From NCBI GenBank assembly GCA_015056255.1, contig SVGP01000020.1, positions 1 through 61,837 of the forward strand: 61,837 bases of DNA, written 5' to 3'. How positions within the stretch are numbered: the first letter of the stretch is position 1; each line of letters opens with the position of its first letter. Source of the stretch: Clostridiales bacterium. Lineage in GTDB: Bacteria; Bacillota; Clostridia; Christensenellales; Aristaeellaceae. The notes beneath the pieces were generated by a model. That model ran no database searches and had not been told where the DNA came from. It saw only the letters and a list, made by a program, of their open reading frames with translations. A program made the position numbers and the translations under genes. Positions 18,185-26,235 of the stretch are shown here, piece after piece.

Positions 18185-18973
18185 TCAGTGCGCCTTGATG
18201 CTCGCGCCGCCGTCCACCATGATGGTCTGCCCCGTAATGTAGGAAGACATATCGCTGGCAAGGAACAGGGCGGCGTTTGCAATATCGTCCATCTTCCCGG
18301 GCGGGAGCGGCTGCATGCCGCTCAAAAGCTTTAAAAACGCGTCCCTTTCCTCGCCCTCCGGGAACGCATACACCTCGTCCATCATCACATCGCTCATAAT
18401 CAGCCCAGGACAAATGTTGTTGACCCGGATGCCATAGGGCGCATAATCCAGCGCCATCACGCGGGCCGAAGCGTTCATCGCACCCTTTGTCCCGGCATAG
18501 ATGGAATAACCGGGCATGGACTGAACGGCGTGGATGGAGGAAATATTGATGATACTGCCCGTTTTTCTTTCCATCATACCGGGCAGAAACGCTCTTGCAA
18601 AGCGCATGCCGCTTTTGTAATTGCTTTCAAAAAAGCTTTCGAGGGTATCGTCGTCATAGGTGTGCGCAGGAAAATGACGGTTGACGCCGACGGTGTTTAC
18701 GATAATATCAACGCCTTCAAAATCGTTTAAAACATCCCTTGCCATTTTTTCGGTCTGTTCCTTATCGGACAGATCGACCAGATATCCCCTGCTTTTGGGA
18801 GAAATCTCTCTGATTTCATCCATCGTCCGGTCAAGCATATCCTTATTTCTGCCGCCCACGCAAACAACCGCGCCGTGATTGGCAAACAAAAGCGCAATCG
18901 CCTTTCCAATGCCCCTTGCGCCGGTTGAAATCAGGCAGCGCTTACCCGAAAGAAGAGCGTTATAGGAAATCAT
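18185..18973 (-). CDS. Short-chain dehydrogenase/reductase
   Basis: NAD(P)-dependent oxidoreductase, 262 residues from the ATG at 18973, which lies 6 nt after AGGAGG; the upstream ATG directly abuts the Shine-Dalgarno. It has TGARGIG (17-23), catalytic Ser145/146 and YAGTK (Tyr159, Lys163), and the C-terminal ITGQTIMVDGGAS. First gene of the minus-strand operon ending in RidA; the stop lies 22 bp before the PLP-enzyme start. It probably oxidises a hydroxy-acid or sugar-acid intermediate (inference). Confidence 0.92.
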   Translation of the reverse strand: MISYNALLSGKRCLISTGARGIGKAIALLFANHGAVVCVGGRNKDMLDRTMDEIREISPKSRGYLVDLSDKEQTEKMARDVLNDFEGVDIIVNTVGVNRHFPAHTYDDDTLESFFESNYKSGMRFARAFLPGMMERKTGSIINISSIHAVQSMPGYSIYAGTKGAMNASARVMALDYAPYGIRVNNICPGLIMSDVMMDEVYAFPEGEERDAFLKLLSGMQPLPPGKMDDIANAALFLASDMSSYITGQTIMVDGGASIKAH

Positions 18974-19066
18974 ATCCATCCTCCTGCGTATTTTCCTACA
19001 GGCATTATACATAAAAACATGAAGCTCCGTCAAGGGATTTTGATGCGATTTTGCCAAAGAATTGTG

Positions 19067-19095
19067 TTGACAATTGATATTGACTCGATTATCAT
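19067..19095 (+). promoter_or_regulatory. Strong promoter of the amidohydrolase gene
   Basis: TTGACA at 19067-19072, 17-bp spacer, TATCAT at 19090-19095, 36 bp before the ATG. The spacer holds CAATTGATATTGAC with local symmetry; a regulator site is possible but not shown. The divergent SDR operon must start from the same 158-bp region. Confidence 0.75.
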
Positions 19096-19131
19096 AAACA
19101 CAGATAAACTACATCAAAAGGGAGCGTTTTC

Positions 19132-20370
19132 ATGGAAAAATATACCTATGATCTTCTGTTAAAAGGCGCAACCGTAATTGATCCCGGTAACAACATAAAC
19201 GAAAAAATGGACGTTGCGGTCAAGGACAAAAAAATAGCCGCCGTTCAAAAGGACATCGCGCCCGCGCTTTCCAAAAAGACCATTCAATTGACGGAAAACA
19301 TGCTCGTCGTTCCGGGTCTGATCGACATGCATTGCCACCTCTGCCCCTCCTACCCGGTCGCTGAGGACGGTCTTTCCTGCATTCATCCGGAGGCTCATCT
19401 TTTTCAGGTGGGCGTTACAACGGCGGTCGACGCGGGCACCTGCGGTATCCGCGATTTTGTATCGTTTAAGGAAAACCTCATTGACAAAACGAAGGTTCGC
19501 GTGCTTGCAATGATCAACATAGCCGACGGAGGTATGGTGAACCTTGAGTCCGAACAGCGCTTGTCCGATTTCCATCCCAAAGCGGTCGCAGGCATGGCCG
19601 AATCTTTCAAGGACACGGTCGTCGCCATTAAAACCGCGCATTACTGGGTCGGAAAGCCGTTTACCAAGGAGCATCCCGCATGGGCCAGCGTGGACGCGAC
19701 ACTGGAAGCTGCGCGCCTTGCGGGCCTGCGCGCAATGTTCGACTTCCAGCCGACGCTGCCCGAGCGCAGCTATCAGGAATTGGTTCTGAAAAAGCTCGCG
19801 CCCGGCGACATTCACACCCATATGTACGCCCAGCAGTTCCCTGTGATCGATGAAAACGGAAAAGTGAGCGACTTTCTTTTCGAAGCGCGCACACGCGGCG
19901 TATTGTTTGATCTTGGCCACGGCGCAGGCAGCTTCTGGTTCAGAAACGCCATTCCCGCGCTTCATCAGGGCTTTGCGCCGGATATCCTTTCAACCGACCT
20001 GTATTTTGACAACGTCGCAGGCCCTGTATACGGCCTTACCCACATCATGAGCAAATACCTCTCCATGGGCATGCCGCTAACCGAAATCATCCGTAAAACC
20101 ACTGTGTCTCCCGCCGGAATCCTCGGTCATCCAGAGCTTGGCACTCTGTCTGTGGGAAGCTGCGCCGATATAACCGTCCTTGACAAAGTGACCGGCACAT
20201 TCGGCTTCTCCGACGCAGGCCGCGCGAAAATGATGGGCGACAAAAAGCTCGTTTGCGAAATGACCATCAGAAACGGCGAAATCGTTTACGACATTAACGC
20301 CCGCGCAAACGTCGAATGGCAAAACGCACCGGAAGAATATTGGCATTCTCCGGGCGTGATCAGGGATTGA
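19132..20370 (+). CDS. Amidohydrolase/deacetylase family metallohydrolase
   Basis: 412-residue TIM-barrel metal hydrolase of the amidohydrolase superfamily (Atu3266/EF0837-like group, by recognition). Metal-site features in order are DMHCHL (His67, His69), carboxylated Lys167 in VAIKTAH, HTHMYAQ (about His228/230), LGHGAGS (His263) and STDLYFDN (Asp289). In this family the gene often sits beside a SelA-like PLP enzyme, as here in divergent orientation. It likely removes an acyl or carbamoyl group from an amino-acid-like substrate before the PLP step (inference). Confidence 0.88.
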   Translation: MEKYTYDLLLKGATVIDPGNNINEKMDVAVKDKKIAAVQKDIAPALSKKTIQLTENMLVVPGLIDMHCHLCPSYPVAEDGLSCIHPEAHLFQVGVTTAVDAGTCGIRDFVSFKENLIDKTKVRVLAMINIADGGMVNLESEQRLSDFHPKAVAGMAESFKDTVVAIKTAHYWVGKPFTKEHPAWASVDATLEAARLAGLRAMFDFQPTLPERSYQELVLKKLAPGDIHTHMYAQQFPVIDENGKVSDFLFEARTRGVLFDLGHGAGSFWFRNAIPALHQGFAPDILSTDLYFDNVAGPVYGLTHIMSKYLSMGMPLTEIIRKTTVSPAGILGHPELGTLSVGSCADITVLDKVTGTFGFSDAGRAKMMGDKKLVCEMTIRNGEIVYDINARANVEWQNAPEEYWHSPGVIRD

Positions 20371-20460
20371 GACTCAGCAATTCAATTCGCTTCGCTCATC
20401 ACGGCGTGAAAACAATTTGAAAACCACAAACCTGATAAATACACGTAGTTCTTTAAACCC

Positions 20461-20488
20461 GTAGGGGCGATTCATGAATCGCCCGCCG
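20461..20488 (+). repeat. REP palindrome, left boundary of the RAYT unit
   Basis: GTAG followed by the palindrome GGGCGATTC AT GAATCGCCC. It lies on the plus strand downstream of the transposase, with its GTAG head at the outer side. Confidence 0.85.
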
Positions 20489-20501
20489 TAATCAGTTTGA
20501 C

Positions 20502-20539
20502 AAACATCCGCAGACAGCACTTACCGTCTGCGGATGTTT
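20502..20539. terminator. Hairpin terminator between the amidohydrolase and RAYT genes
   Basis: Perfect 14-bp stem AAACATCCGCAGAC / GTCTGCGGATGTTT with a 10-nt loop and TTT at the end. It can serve both convergent genes. Confidence 0.85.
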
Positions 20540-20560
20540 ATTTGACCAAATCTAAAATTA

Positions 20561-21088
20561 TCACTCAATCGAATACAGCCGATCCAATTCCCATTGCTTG
20601 GGGTTATTCACAATGTATTTATAAATCATATCATAATCCTGCTGATTCCGAATCACATGATCATGATATCCTCTCCGCCAAACTTCGGTATTTCTATTCC
20701 TCTTGCGGATTTCTTTTGAGGCATTCATTTTAATGTATCCTACCACTTTGGAAAGAAATGAACGCCTGTTTTCATCTGACGCTGATTTTTCTGCTCCCTT
20801 GCAATCACCATATAATCTTATAAGCAGATGAACATGATTCGGCATGATCACATAGCGGTCAATAGCTCCCGGAATACGTTCGGAAATGCTGTTTATGATT
20901 GGGTCAACAATTCTTCCTTCTTCTGTAAGCTGCATTTCGGGCGATTCGTGAATCGCCCCTACGAGTTTTGCGAGGGTATTCTTCCTGTTGTGGGTGCAGA
21001 ATGTGATAAAACACGCGTCAGGCGTATTGTAATCGTAATTCTTGATTCTTAAAGGTTTTCGCTTGGGCATTTCCTTGTCCATATTCAT
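20561..21088 (-). CDS. REP-associated tyrosine transposase (RAYT, TnpA-REP, Y1 HUH family)
   Basis: 175 residues if the ATG at 21088 is used; GTG at 21091, TTG at 21094 and ATG at 21082 are alternatives. It has the HUH motif MPNHVHLLI and the catalytic Tyr in DMIYKYIVNNPKQW, with YHDHVIRN before it. It cleaves and joins single-stranded REP DNA in characterised relatives. Around residues 43-51 the protein reads LVGAIHESP, which is the translation of an in-frame REP palindrome (20938-20962), between the first beta-strand (FITFCTHNR) and the HUH motif. The promoter leaves almost no 5' leader. Confidence 0.93.
   Translation of the reverse strand: MNMDKEMPKRKPLRIKNYDYNTPDACFITFCTHNRKNTLAKLVGAIHESPEMQLTEEGRIVDPIINSISERIPGAIDRYVIMPNHVHLLIRLYGDCKGAEKSASDENRRSFLSKVVGYIKMNASKEIRKRNRNTEVWRRGYHDHVIRNQQDYDMIYKYIVNNPKQWELDRLYSIE
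20938..20962 (-). repeat. REP palindrome inside the RAYT coding sequence
   Basis: Minus strand GTAG plus GGGCGATTC AC GAATCGCCC, a perfect 9-bp stem, in frame and encoding VGAIHESP. Confidence 0.9.
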
Positions 21089-21098
21089 CACCAACGAT

Positions 21099-21127
21099 AT
21101 TATATCATATATGTTTTTTCATAACAA
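21099..21127 (-). promoter_or_regulatory. Promoter of RAYT, near-leaderless
   Basis: Minus strand TTGTTA (21127-21122), 17-bp spacer, TATAAT (21104-21099). Transcription would begin near 21092, essentially at the start codon, leaving no room for a Shine-Dalgarno. Confidence 0.6.
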
Positions 21128-21151
21128 GCGGCATTCAATTGCATGTGCAGA

Positions 21152-21175
21152 AGCCGATTCGTGAATCACCCCTAC
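21152..21175 (-). repeat. REP palindrome, right boundary of the RAYT unit
   Basis: Minus strand GTAGGGGTGATTC AC GAATCGGC. It is slightly degenerate compared with the copy at 20938, from which it differs at two palindrome positions. Confidence 0.8.
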
Positions 21176-21220
21176 GGCACACGCAAACAAATAATCTTCA
21201 TTACAGCCTTTTGTGCGATT

Positions 21221-21249
21221 GATTTTTGCCTCTAAATTTACTATAATAG
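21221..21249 (+). promoter_or_regulatory. Promoter of the branching enzyme gene
   Basis: TTGATT at 21221-21226, 17-bp spacer, TATAAT at 21244-21249; GAGGTGAT and the ATG at 21267 follow directly. Confidence 0.75.
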
Positions 21250-21266
21250 ATAATGAGGTGATATGC

Positions 21267-23312
21267 ATGAAGAAAACCGAAAGCACGCCCAAAATTCTTT
21301 CCATTGATCCGTGGCTCAAAAACTATGCTTCGGATATACACCTGCGCGTAAACCGCTTTAACGAAACAAAAAAGACACTGCTTGGAAAGCATGCGGACCT
21401 TTCCTCGTTTGCAAACGGATATATGTATTACGGCTTCCACAGAACCGAGACCGGCTGGGTATACCGCGAATGGGCGCCCGGTGCGGACAGCATACACTTA
21501 ATCGGCGAATTCAACGGCTGGGATCGCTCGTCGCACCCGCTTACGAAGATTTCAGAAGGCGGCGTATGGGAAATTGAGCTTACAGGCGCAGATGCGCTCA
21601 AGCACGGTCAGAAGGTAAAGGTTCAGATTACGAAAGACGGCGAGATCTTTGACCGCATCCCCACCTACATTCGCCGCGTGGTTCAAAATCCCGTGACCCA
21701 CGATTTCGACGGACAGATCTGGATGCCCGAAAAGCCTTTCGAATGGACCGACGGCGGCTATGGTAGAAGAAAGATTTCTCCGCTTTCCATCTATGAAGCG
21801 CACATCGGCATGGCGCAGGAGGAAGGCCGGATCGGCACATACGACGAATTCACCGAAAACATCCTCCCCCGCATCAAAAAGGCGGGCTATAACACGGTTC
21901 AGCTGATGGCCATTATGGAGCATCCGTATTATGCGTCCTTTGGCTATCAGGTGAGCAATTTCTACGCGCCCTCCTCCTGGTTCGGTGAGCCTGAAGGATT
22001 AAAGCGCCTCATCAACCGCGCGCACGAGATGGGCATGCTGGTGTTCCTTGACCTTGTGCATTCCCATGCCTGCGCAAACGCCAATGAAGGTCTTGGCATG
22101 TTCGACGGCACCCAAACGCAGTTTTTCCATGAAGGCAATCGCGGCTGGCACAGCGCATGGGGCTCCCGGGTATTCAATTACGGAAAGCACGAAGTTATTC
22201 ATTTCCTGCTTTCCAACATCAAATACTGGCAGGAGGAATTCCACTTCGACGGCTTCCGCTTTGACGGCGTGACCAGTATGCTCTATTTAAACCACGGTCT
22301 TGGCGTATCCTTTGACAGCTATGATAAATATTTTTCGCTCAACACCGATATTGAAGCAGTCACTTATCTTCAGCTGGCAACCGAGCTGATTCACTCGGTC
22401 AATCCCCTGGCCGTCGCTATTGCCGAGGACATGAGCGGCATGCCGGGCATGTGTCTGCCCATCCGTTACGGCGGCGTCGGCTTTGACTATCGCCTCGCCA
22501 TGGGCGTTCCGGATTACTGGATCAAGATGATCAAATCCGGTCCCAGCAAAGACTGGAACATTTTCGGCATGTGGCATGAGCTGACCACACGCCGTCCGCA
22601 GGAAAAGGTGATCGGCTACGCTGAGAGCCACGATCAGGCGCTGGTAGGCGACAAAACCATCATGTTCCGCCTTGCGGATGCGGAAATGTACACCGGCATG
22701 GAAAAAAGCTATCATTCCTTTACGATGGACAGAGCCATTCAGCTTCACAAGCTGATCCGCTTTATCACGCTTACTCTGTCCTGCGACGGATACCTGAACT
22801 TCATGGGCAACGAATTCGGCCACCCCGAATGGATCGACTTCCCGCGCGAGGGCAACGGAAATTCGTTCCACTATGCCAGAAGGCAATGGTCTCTTTCGGA
22901 AAACGATCTTTTAAAATATCCTCAGCTTCTGGCGTTTGACGAAGGCATGCACAAATTTTCCAGAAAATACCGCGTAATGTGCAAGCGCGATCTTCAGAAT
23001 CTCTGGATGGATCCTGAAAAAAGCATTATTGCGTTTTCCAAGGGCGAGCTTGTGTATGTGTTCAATTTCAGCGAGATTGCAGACGCTGAAAACTTCTTCC
23101 TGCCCGTACACACCGTTGGCGAAGGCGAATACAAAATCGTGTTTTCCTCGGACAAAGGTGATTTCGGCGGTTTTGACCGCGTTGACGAAAAACGCACTTT
23201 CAAATCCTTCACATCCCCCGATCGCGGCGAAGGCTTTGTCGTAACTGTGCCCTCTCTTTCCGTTTTGGTGTTTGAAAAAAGCGCGCCCGTCAAGCGCGCC
23301 CGTAAATCCTGA
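21267..23312 (+). CDS. 1,4-alpha-glucan branching enzyme, eukaryotic-like GH13 form
   Basis: Introduces alpha-1,6 branches into glycogen in the cytoplasm. 681 residues from the ATG at 21267 (GAGGTGATATGC upstream). It has an N-terminal CBM48 (about 55-155) and a GH13 barrel with DGFRFDGVTS (nucleophile Asp333), IAEDMSG (acid/base Glu387) and YAESHDQAL (transition-state Asp). The pattern RFDGVTSMLYLNHG is closer to eukaryotic GBE1 than to standard bacterial GlgB. It stands alone, apart from other glycogen genes. Its end overlaps the convergent trmN6 gene by 23 bp. Confidence 0.9.
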   Translation: MKKTESTPKILSIDPWLKNYASDIHLRVNRFNETKKTLLGKHADLSSFANGYMYYGFHRTETGWVYREWAPGADSIHLIGEFNGWDRSSHPLTKISEGGVWEIELTGADALKHGQKVKVQITKDGEIFDRIPTYIRRVVQNPVTHDFDGQIWMPEKPFEWTDGGYGRRKISPLSIYEAHIGMAQEEGRIGTYDEFTENILPRIKKAGYNTVQLMAIMEHPYYASFGYQVSNFYAPSSWFGEPEGLKRLINRAHEMGMLVFLDLVHSHACANANEGLGMFDGTQTQFFHEGNRGWHSAWGSRVFNYGKHEVIHFLLSNIKYWQEEFHFDGFRFDGVTSMLYLNHGLGVSFDSYDKYFSLNTDIEAVTYLQLATELIHSVNPLAVAIAEDMSGMPGMCLPIRYGGVGFDYRLAMGVPDYWIKMIKSGPSKDWNIFGMWHELTTRRPQEKVIGYAESHDQALVGDKTIMFRLADAEMYTGMEKSYHSFTMDRAIQLHKLIRFITLTLSCDGYLNFMGNEFGHPEWIDFPREGNGNSFHYARRQWSLSENDLLKYPQLLAFDEGMHKFSRKYRVMCKRDLQNLWMDPEKSIIAFSKGELVYVFNFSEIADAENFFLPVHTVGEGEYKIVFSSDKGDFGGFDRVDEKRTFKSFTSPDRGEGFVVTVPSLSVLVFEKSAPVKRARKS

Positions 23313-24057
23313 ACCATTCCTCGGTTTCGGAACCATCTTCATTTCTAAGTATGAGCGGCGGCAGCCAATGGAGCTGTTCGCCGCCATTTTTGACGCTGTC
23401 AATCAAAATCAGCCTCGGCGCGTGGTTTTTCGTGCCCTGCACGCACCGGATGCGCTTGGGCGCGAGATTCGCTTTTTTCATCTCGCACATCATTTCAAAC
23501 GCCCGTTGCGCCGGAAACACCACCGAAAACCGCCCGCCGGTCTTCAAAAGCGCGGCGGCAGATAAGCAAATCTCGCCGATCGTAGTATCTCCTTCATGCC
23601 TTGAAAGGCGTTTATTCAAAGAAACGGATTGAAGCGCCGCTCCCTCCTTGGAATACGGCGGATTGCAAACCACCTGATCAAACTTCCCATAACCCAGGTT
23701 TTCCGCAGCGCATCGCAGATCCATAGGATGAACGCGGACGCGATCGGCGATATGGTTCAGCCGAACGCTTCTTTGCGCCATCTCGGCCATGTCCTCCTGA
23801 ATTTCAATCGCGTCCACCTGTGCATATTCATGATGCGCGGCGATCAAAAGCGCAATCGCGCCTGTGCCGGTGCCAAGATCGGCGACGCGATCGTTTTTTC
23901 GTATGAGCGCGAAATCCGAAAGCAACACCGCATCCGTACCAAAGCGGAACGCATTTGTTTTCTGGATGATCTTCATGCCGTTATACTGAAGATCGTCCAC
24001 CCTTTCGCCTTCCAGAAGCTTGATTTCAGAGATAGTAGACGGATCCGACAAATTCAT
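23290..24057 (-). CDS. TrmN6-like tRNA1(Val) (adenine-37-N6)-methyltransferase
   Basis: SAM-dependent N6-adenine methyltransferase, 255 residues from the ATG at 24057 (GGAGAG 8 nt upstream). SAM motif I is VADLGTGTGAIALLIA; the catalytic NPPY is in VVCNPPYSKEG, characteristic of N6-adenine enzymes. DDLQYNGMKIIQKTNAFRFGTDAVLLSDF is the YfiC/TrmN6 N-terminal block. It overlaps the preceding peptidoglycan-binding gene by 32 bp. Confidence 0.9.
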   Translation of the reverse strand: MNLSDPSTISEIKLLEGERVDDLQYNGMKIIQKTNAFRFGTDAVLLSDFALIRKNDRVADLGTGTGAIALLIAAHHEYAQVDAIEIQEDMAEMAQRSVRLNHIADRVRVHPMDLRCAAENLGYGKFDQVVCNPPYSKEGAALQSVSLNKRLSRHEGDTTIGEICLSAAALLKTGGRFSVVFPAQRAFEMMCEMKKANLAPKRIRCVQGTKNHAPRLILIDSVKNGGEQLHWLPPLILRNEDGSETEEWFRIYGRA

Positions 24058-25750
24058 ATTCGCTTCTCTCCGTAAATTGTTCGATAAGAACCACGCAGGC
24101 GTGATCGGGCGAAGCAAAGACGACGGCGTTTTCGTCCACGCAAATGCCCGTCAAAAGCGTTTCGCCCTTCATGAAAAACACCTGATCGCCTATTTCTACA
24201 AGCGTTTCGTCCTCATTCCAGCCGTAAAGCGCCTTTGCGCTTTCGTATTGAAGTGCGATGGTCGGATGAAGCTCGATGCCCGCCGTCAGATAAACCGCGT
24301 AGGTAAGCCCGCCGTTTCCGTAGAAGTCTTCTCCGACCCTGCCTGCCTCGTAGGGCAGGGAAACAGTTTTTTTCGCCTTTTCGCAAATATTCAGAACAAT
24401 TTCATGGCGTTTTTCTTCTTGCTGTCTCAGTTCCTCAAGCTCAATGGATTCTGCATAGGTGTATGCCTGATCGGAATTCATAAGTATTCTGGTTTCCGTA
24501 TCGGCAATTCCCGTTTCATCGAGCCCATGCGCCCTTTGAAAGGTCTTGACCGCGTCCTCGGTTTTTTTATCAAATGAGCCGTTTACGGAATCCAGATAAT
24601 AGCCCAGATCCAGAAGACGCCTTTGCAAAAGCACAACCTGATGGCCTGCATCATCACGCATGGCGGGCATTTCGCTCATTTCTTTGATGAACTCGTCCAT
24701 TGTGACGCACAGGCCTGAATTCAGAAGAAGCCTCGTTGCTTTATCGGCGCTGCCGGTGGTCTGAATGCCGTTGGCAAGTTGGAAATAATATACAGCTTCT
24801 GTAAGCTCGTGGGTAAATTCTGTGTCGATCAGACCCGTATAGTAACCAAGCGCCGTCAGCTGCTCTTTGACCTTCTCAACAGCCTTTGTGATGTCGCCTT
24901 CGGAAAGTTCGCTCACCGCTTCAAGCGCAATCGCCTCCGCGTATGATACAGCTTTGCCGGTCATGAGAAGAATCCGCATATCCAGATCGCATTCGCCGGT
25001 TTCAGCGATGCCGTTTCGCCTTTGAAACTCATAAACCGCATCCTGCGTGTTTTTTCCGAATTTCGCGGAACAATCGCCCGAGAAATAGCCAAGCTCCAGA
25101 AGCTTCAGCTGCAGAAACTTCACTTGAGACCCGGAATCGCCATACTGGATCACGATTTTCACGTCGGATTTGTTTAAATCAATCGCGCCAGGCGCACACA
25201 AAAGCGATATCGTTTCACTGTCGGCAATGCCGGTAACGGGCAGATGATTCACAATCTGAAAAAGGAAAACCGCCGTTTCCGTCTGATTTTCATAATTGCC
25301 CGTGGCGTCACCCTTAAAATAGCCCTTTTCCTGTAACAGAGTCTGAAGCTGCTTTACCTGCTTTCCGCTGTCGCCGGCTTTGAGTTCAAGATCGAGTTTC
25401 TGAATGTTTCTGGCTTGATCGATAAAGGCTTTTTTGGTAACCGCGTCCTCGCTTTTGATTTTGAGAACCGTATCGGGATCTGCAAGTCCCGTCGGGTTTA
25501 ATCCGTTTGCGGTCTGGAAATTCATGATCGCAGTCACCGTATCATCGCCAAAATAGCCGTCCGCATTGCCCGTAAAATAGCCGAGCTGCTGAAGGCGCAA
25601 CTGCATATCAAAAATGTCGTCGTTCTGTTTTCCGTACGTCAAAAGTCCTGCTGCCATAGACGAAAAAAGGGCAAGCAAGATAATAAGCATACAGGCAGGA
25701 CGACCTGTTTTCTTTAAAACGCATTTCATTTGCATATTGTGTGCATTCAA
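24026..25750 (-). CDS. Secreted/anchored protein: five peptidoglycan-binding repeats plus inactive NlpC/P60-like domain
   Basis: 574 residues. A hydrophobic segment (about 20-38) acts as signal or anchor. Five PG_binding_1 repeats follow (about residues 45-445, each with the LQ..L..LGYF.G..dG.fg..T..Av..FQ...gl..TG.ad pattern). The C-terminus (about 448-574) follows the NlpC/P60 layout: SLPYEAG, GNGGLTYAVYLTAGIEL, EIGDQVFF, LTGICVDENAVVFAS. The catalytic Cys (DCSG) is GNGG here and the His position (HVGIY) is LTGIC, so peptidase activity is unlikely. The exact start is uncertain because no clear Shine-Dalgarno is present. Confidence 0.8.
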   Translation of the reverse strand: MNAHNMQMKCVLKKTGRPACMLIILLALFSSMAAGLLTYGKQNDDIFDMQLRLQQLGYFTGNADGYFGDDTVTAIMNFQTANGLNPTGLADPDTVLKIKSEDAVTKKAFIDQARNIQKLDLELKAGDSGKQVKQLQTLLQEKGYFKGDATGNYENQTETAVFLFQIVNHLPVTGIADSETISLLCAPGAIDLNKSDVKIVIQYGDSGSQVKFLQLKLLELGYFSGDCSAKFGKNTQDAVYEFQRRNGIAETGECDLDMRILLMTGKAVSYAEAIALEAVSELSEGDITKAVEKVKEQLTALGYYTGLIDTEFTHELTEAVYYFQLANGIQTTGSADKATRLLLNSGLCVTMDEFIKEMSEMPAMRDDAGHQVVLLQRRLLDLGYYLDSVNGSFDKKTEDAVKTFQRAHGLDETGIADTETRILMNSDQAYTYAESIELEELRQQEEKRHEIVLNICEKAKKTVSLPYEAGRVGEDFYGNGGLTYAVYLTAGIELHPTIALQYESAKALYGWNEDETLVEIGDQVFFMKGETLLTGICVDENAVVFASPDHACVVLIEQFTERSEYEFVGSVYYL

Positions 25751-25871
25751 AAGGCTAAGCCTCTCTCCATTTTATTCCACAATAATTTTACTACACTTTT
25801 TCCATTTTGCCAACAGAAAAATTATCCACCTACGTTTTATCTTGTTTAATTCGGTATTTCGCGAAAGAAAA

Positions 25872-25906
25872 AAAACGGCCTGTGTTCCAATGGAACCAAG
25901 CCGTTT
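25872..25906 (-). terminator. Terminator of the ferredoxin gene
   Basis: AAACGGC...GTTCC / GGAAC...GCCGTTT hairpin followed on the minus strand by a long T-run, 40 bp after the ferredoxin stop. Confidence 0.85.
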
Positions 25907-25945
25907 CTTCCGATATTGGGTACCCGTCTTCAGGCTAAAGCCGAA

Positions 25946-26116
25946 TTATTCTTCTACGGGAGCGCCAACCGGGCAAGCGCCTGCGCAAGCGCCGCAGGAA
26001 ATGCAAGCCTCAGCATCAATAACGTACTTACCGTCGCCGGCAGTGATCGCGCCAACCGGGCACTCTGCCTCGCAAGCGCCGCAAGCAATGCAAGCATCCT
26101 TAATAACGTAGGCCAT
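25946..26116 (-). CDS. 2x[4Fe-4S] clostridial-type ferredoxin
   Basis: 56-residue electron carrier with two cluster motifs, CIACGACEAECPVGAI and CISCGACAGACPVGAP, separated by ITAGDGKYVIDAEA. The start MAYVIKDACIACG is canonical. AGGAGG lies 7 nt before the ATG at 26116. It has its own promoter and terminator and strongly biased codons, so it is probably a major ferredoxin. Confidence 0.97.
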   Translation of the reverse strand: MAYVIKDACIACGACEAECPVGAITAGDGKYVIDAEACISCGACAGACPVGAPVEE

Positions 26117-26147
26117 GGGGACACCTCCTATAATATGAGATGCATCT

Positions 26148-26175
26148 ATTATACCACACTTTACTTAAAATGCAA
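26148..26175 (-). promoter_or_regulatory. Promoter of the ferredoxin gene
   Basis: Minus strand TTGCAT (26175-26170), 16-bp spacer, TATAAT (26153-26148), 31 bp before the start codon. Confidence 0.8.
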
Positions 26176-26235
26176 TTGTTAATTTGCAATTTTTATGCTA
26201 TCATCTACGCATAATTTCAAAGGGAGAAGTGTAAA

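Larger units (their letters stand above)
20461..21175 (-). mobile_element. RAYT locus bounded by inverted REP palindromes
   Basis: A unit of about 715 bp: a plus-strand REP at 20461, a terminator, the RAYT gene on the minus strand, and a minus-strand REP at 21152-21175. Both GTAG heads are outermost. TnpA-REP proteins are single-copy domesticated transposases that act on nearby REP sequences (established). Whether this unit moves as a whole is unknown; no target duplication is evident. Confidence 0.6.

Noticed and set aside
17242..18198. 318-codon plus-strand frame across the PLP enzyme gene
   Set aside because: Shadow of the PLP gene, whose active-site motif and operon spacing are unambiguous.
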